Under the pieces are notes generated by a model. The model worked only from the letters and a program-made list of their open reading frames with translations, had not been told where the DNA came from and made no database searches. From Fragilariopsis cylindrus CCMP1102 (taxonomy: Eukaryota; Bacillariophyta; Bacillariophyceae; Bacillariales; Bacillariaceae), in assembly GCA_900095095.1 (NCBI GenBank), contig FMBT01000546.1:1-57561 (forward strand): a DNA stretch of 57,561 nucleotides. Direction: 5' to 3'. Below, piece by piece: positions 54,701 to 57,561 of the stretch; position 1 is the first letter of the stretch; each line of letters starts with the position of its first letter. A program made the position numbers and the translations under genes.

Positions 54701-55409
54701 ATGCATTTCGAATGATGCGTTCGAAGCGCCATGTAATGATCCCAATCCACTATACTGGTCAGGTCCAGGATGCAGTACGTAAAAATTTAAAATAAACGGC
54801 CTTCCGACAGAAAAAGTACAACATAAAGCGAATTCCGTTGTTTTGTCATTATTATTTGTACATCCATCGTTCTGGCCTTCTCACTCACTGTATAACGTTT
54901 CGTTCTCTGTCATTTCTCGTTCAATTTTCTCTGTCGATTCTATAATTACACAACAGGGTGGTATTCGTTCAGCATCAGCCCCATTACGAACGTACCTACA
55001 TGGACTTGCACAGCAGCAGGGTCTTGCTACCCTATGTAACTACGGCGGTCCTCCGATGACCAATGAGGAATGTAAAGAAGTTGGTAAGAAGGTCATGACA
55101 TCGTTCAATCTGAAAAATAATCATGGTGATGCAACGAGCGGTGGTGAAAAGGCTGTGTCGTGGCGACAAATGAAGGCGGTTCAATCTCTCAAGGCACACC
55201 TTGGGAAGTACAAGACCAAAAATCGCATAGTACCAGCCATAAGTACTGGTTCAAATAGTGAAGTTGTCATACAGGGAGTCGGTGCTCTTGCTTTATGTAA
55301 AGAAATACCGGGAACTATTAAGACAGGTGTAAAGGTAATGGTAGAAATTTTAGAAGTTGATGAAAAGAGAGGGAAAGTCGTAGTGGCGCTACATAGTAAC
55401 GACGACTGA
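51797..55409 (+). CDS. Organellar RNase II/R-family (RNB) 3'-5' exoribonuclease (four apparent frameshifts)
   Basis: Degrades and matures RNA 3'-5'. The ATG at 51797 gives MKLFVAIYAVFLFVVLVEQ..AVVSAFIVSP, a signal peptide with a VSAF site, so plastid targeting is likely. Coding text changes frame near 52019, 52675, 53495 and 54785, each by one base; the 52675 slip is in a run of seven A. The domain has LTALPCICVDASATRFRDDAFGIR and FEILVHIADVSDIY, RSKYDLPLGPLHLLPTTVLQSLSLD, ERSIISRPLALTFEHATKIL, IRSASAPLRTYLHGLAQQQG (the RNB SPLRRY motif) and a C-terminal S1-like end GVKVMVEILEVDEKRGKVVVAL. Of the four catalytic Asp of RNase II, three are visible; the second falls on Phe. 54843-54960 could hide an intron (pyrimidine-rich, ending ACACAACAG). 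Confidence 0.82.
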
Positions 55410-55627
55410 TAATATTCCTTCTGAAGACAATTCAAAAAATTAGTTCAAATGCGATAGTAAACAAAAATGTTCCGTAATAAAACTGAATTCATTTATCTAC
55501 TGTAACTCTATATGCATCAACAAGACATATTAGTTTATTCAATTCGATCACATGCACGCTTTATTTTTTTATTAATCATGCATGCGACTATGCATTGCGA
55601 TATACTTCTACTGTTGGCGGTGGCATG
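55410..55627. other. Convergent 3' region
   Basis: AT-rich flank between the RNB gene (+) and the minus-strand fragments. gcatgcatg-type words near 55578; no gene. Confidence 0.45.
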
Positions 55628-55901
55628 CTAGGTCTCTCGAAATTGGTTCCACATCACATTTTCCATCCAATCATTTAAATGTTCTTCAATATCACAATGT
55701 TCTCTATATTCCGAGTGCATTAATTTATGCGCTTCTTTAAAGATATTGGAAACTTCTCTTCTATTTGCTAAATCCAGATAAGTTCTTTATGAAAGATCTT
55801 AGTAAAATTTTGACATTGCTTTAGATACATATTCTGGCGTTTTCTGGATAGTTGTTTGCGCTGTTTTTAATGGTGTGCTGTTTTTGTTTTCGTGTTCGAA
55901 G
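55628..55901 (-). pseudogene. 3' fragment of a duplicated, unidentified gene
   Basis: On the minus strand 55796-55628 reads TYLDLANRREVSNIFKEAHKLMHSEYREHCDIEEHLNDWMENVMWNQFRET, then TAG; clearly protein-like, about 50 codons. Upstream of it (55901-55806) is a close copy of 56281-56185 (text PEYVSKAMSKF against PEYVSTAISKL), but stops and a slip lie between. So this is a second, decayed copy of the C-terminal part of the next gene that keeps a different end. Family unknown. Confidence 0.55.
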
Positions 55902-55950
55902 AACAACAAGAGACACCGATTCAATTACGTTTCATTCGATTCATATGTAA

Positions 55951-56995
55951 TTAAATATCGATTGCAATGATATAACCATTTTTTGCAGCGTGATCAAATT
56001 TTTGTTTTACCAGATGTTCACATGTTACCGTAGCTCCAATTGCAATTTCTTCTTCTTCTTCTCTCATCATCATCATCATTATCGTCATTATTATTGTTAT
56101 TAGAATTAGCATTACGTTGATAATCAAATGCAAAGTTATCGTATGTATTTCTTGAAGTATTTCGTGCAAGATCAAGATCGTCATCAAGTTTTGATATTGC
56201 TGTAGATACATATTCTGGCGCTTTCTGAATAGGTGTTTGCGCTGTCTTTAATGGTTTGCTATTTTTGTTACGTTTCGAAGCTGGGTTCCCTCTTGCTGAT
56301 GCTTTGTTGCTGCTGTTGTCGGTTGGCTGCTGCTGCTTGTTCTTTTTAATATTGACGACTGAGGTAGCATAACATGATTGAGTGAGCACCGGTCCATATC
56401 GAATGCATAATAGAAATGATCCATTATTTTACTACCAGCGAATGATGGTGCACACTTCAAAAGTAAGTCAAAGTATTGTAATGTTTGTGAATTGTCTAAT
56501 CTTGATGTTGATATACCTGCTAGATCTCGACACCAACCATTCCTTCTTTACTTCCTTCTCGTATAACAAAATCATAAAATGGACCCACGCCGTTGTTTTA
56601 TTTTCCATCCTATTGATTCTCCCACAATATTCCAAAATTTTGTCGTATCATCCTTTGGAAAAGTTTCTGGGAGCATACGATGGTATGTAAGAATGATTTT
56701 GTGCATCTGCTGATGGGAAGAATGGGGATGGTATGACAGCATTGTACGAATCTATAGCAGTCGTAGAATAAGATCCTCGTACTATTTGTGACTGTGGTAA
56801 TTGTGGTGGTACAAAATGTTGTTGGTATTGTGGTTGAAAATATTGTTCGTACTGTTGATAATACTGATAATGATGATTTTGATTAATAATAATAATGTGG
56901 TCGACAACTACTGTATGATGGAATGTGTGGATGTGTTTTTCGATATTTCCAAACAGAGGAGGTATGTTCGGATTGTGATTTTCCATAGTCTTACT
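55951..56995 (-). pseudogene. Frameshifted, unidentified gene related to the fragment at 55.6-55.9 kb
   Basis: Coding-like text on the minus strand in successive frames. MENHNPNIPPLFGN..QYEQYFQPQYQQHFVPP and YNAVIPSPFFPSADAQNHSYIPSYAPRNF start it (Met at 56986). Then KDDTTKFWNIVGESIGWKI, then GVGPFYDFVIREGSKEGMVGVEI, then LDNSQTLQYFDLLLKCAPSFAGSKIMDHFYYAFDMDRCSLNHVMLPQSS. Next comes a Lys/Ser/Pro tail with KTAQTPIQKAPEYVSTAISKLDDDLDLARNTSRNTYDNFAFDYQRNA. It ends EEEEEIAIGATVTCEHLVKQKFDHAAKNGYIIAIDI, stop at 55951. At least four slips. The order W..GW..GVGPFYDFV..EGMVG looks like a conserved small domain, but I cannot name it. Confidence 0.5.
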
Positions 56996-57561
56996 AGTAC
57001 TTAAATGATTTTTGGGTTGATCGTTGATAGGTAAAAGTAGCGATAATTAAGTAGGAATAATTACAGCTATATATTGTGGTTTTTTGTTCCTTTTTTGTTT
57101 CGGATGATACCAATACTCTATACCTATATTAGTCTGTTTTTGTGAAGTAGGACTGAAATGTGAAGAAACATTATAATTACAGTATGTTGTATTTTCCAAC
57201 AAATTTTGTGACAGGATTGCACGATTTCAAATATTGTGTACCTTCATGCAACTCTTAAAAAAAGTCATATAAATAACGGTATCCAATAATAAACCTTGAA
57301 ACGAGCGCGTCGAGTTAAAAATAACGCTGAATCACGAATTCAAAAATGATATACAAATAAAAATAAAAACAATAAAATTAAATCAAGAATCCATTTTATC
57401 GTTCAGCGCTTGCTTACTGTACTGTATGCTCAGGTAACCGTAATGTACAGTACGGATCGGTACAATAACACATATCCATATTTCAAAAGGCTACAAAAAC
57501 GGATGCGACAAGGACGAAGGACAGAGGACACAAGGACTAAATTGAATTCGACCATCTATAC
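56996..57561. other. Intergenic, no gene seen
   Basis: AT-rich upstream flank of the minus-strand gene; tactgtactgtatg at 57417-57429 and tgtacagtacgg at 57444-57455. Confidence 0.5.

Noticed and set aside
1..57561. tRNA, rRNA or spliceosomal RNA genes
   Set aside because: I looked for B-box (GGTTCGA-type) and U6-like strings and found none that fold convincingly; a covariance scan would be decisive.

Overview
The window looks like nuclear DNA of a photosynthetic diatom (ochrophyte). The evidence is a fucoxanthin-chlorophyll protein gene whose leader carries the diatom ASAFAP-type plastid-import motif, an Alb3 insertase and an RNase II/R-family gene with similar bipartite leaders, sparse GT..AG introns of about 150-240 bp, an AT-rich genome full of poly-Asn/Ser/Asp/Gln tracts and microsatellites, and Cys-rich repeat and 'RGLE'-type proteins of the kind seen in diatoms. 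All assignments come from reading the sequence; no database search was possible.

Layout. 0-8 kb: the tail of a + strand gene, ATG3 (-), then a 13-module Cys-rich membrane protein (-). 8-13 kb: gene-poor DNA, then an LHCX-like antenna gene (+) with a duplicated upstream block, then more repeats. 13-23 kb: plastid ALB3 (+), a secreted prolyl-4-hydroxylase-like enzyme (-), DcpS (+) and SPB1 (-). 23-25 kb: a wrecked FAD-dependent monooxygenase (+). 25-33 kb: a putative complex I small subunit (-), an ABHD1/3-type hydrolase (+), a VOC protein (-), an LRR protein (-), and a small membrane protein (+) followed by a decayed partial copy of itself. 33-39 kb: a candidate secreted copper LPMO (+) lying among local repeats, a steroid 5-alpha-reductase-like protein (+), and a broken low-complexity gene (-). 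40-41.5 kb: eIF3i (+), whose first coding exon is only the ATG. 41.5-44.5 kb: a gene-free block ending in a ~190 bp tandem array. 44.7-57.5 kb: an RGLE-type protein (-), an SRPBCC-plus-membrane protein (+), an ER-type cyclophilin (-), an organellar RNB exoribonuclease (+), and a shattered duplicated gene (-).

The genes are individually promoted, mixed housekeeping and plastid genes in both orientations; there is no operon-like system. Plastid biogenesis and light harvesting (LHCX, ALB3, RNB nuclease) are over-represented. Several conserved genes (ATG3, RNB nuclease, Cys-repeat protein) carry single-base frameshifts, often at homopolymers, which look more like residual long-read indels than true decay. 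In contrast the FAD monooxygenase and the duplicated fragments at 32.6 and 55.8 kb look like real relics. The most interesting items are the LPMO candidate and its repeat-laden surroundings, the 13-module Cys protein with elastin-like linkers, the 190 bp array, and a TACTGTA/GTACAGTAC word that recurs in intergenic DNA.
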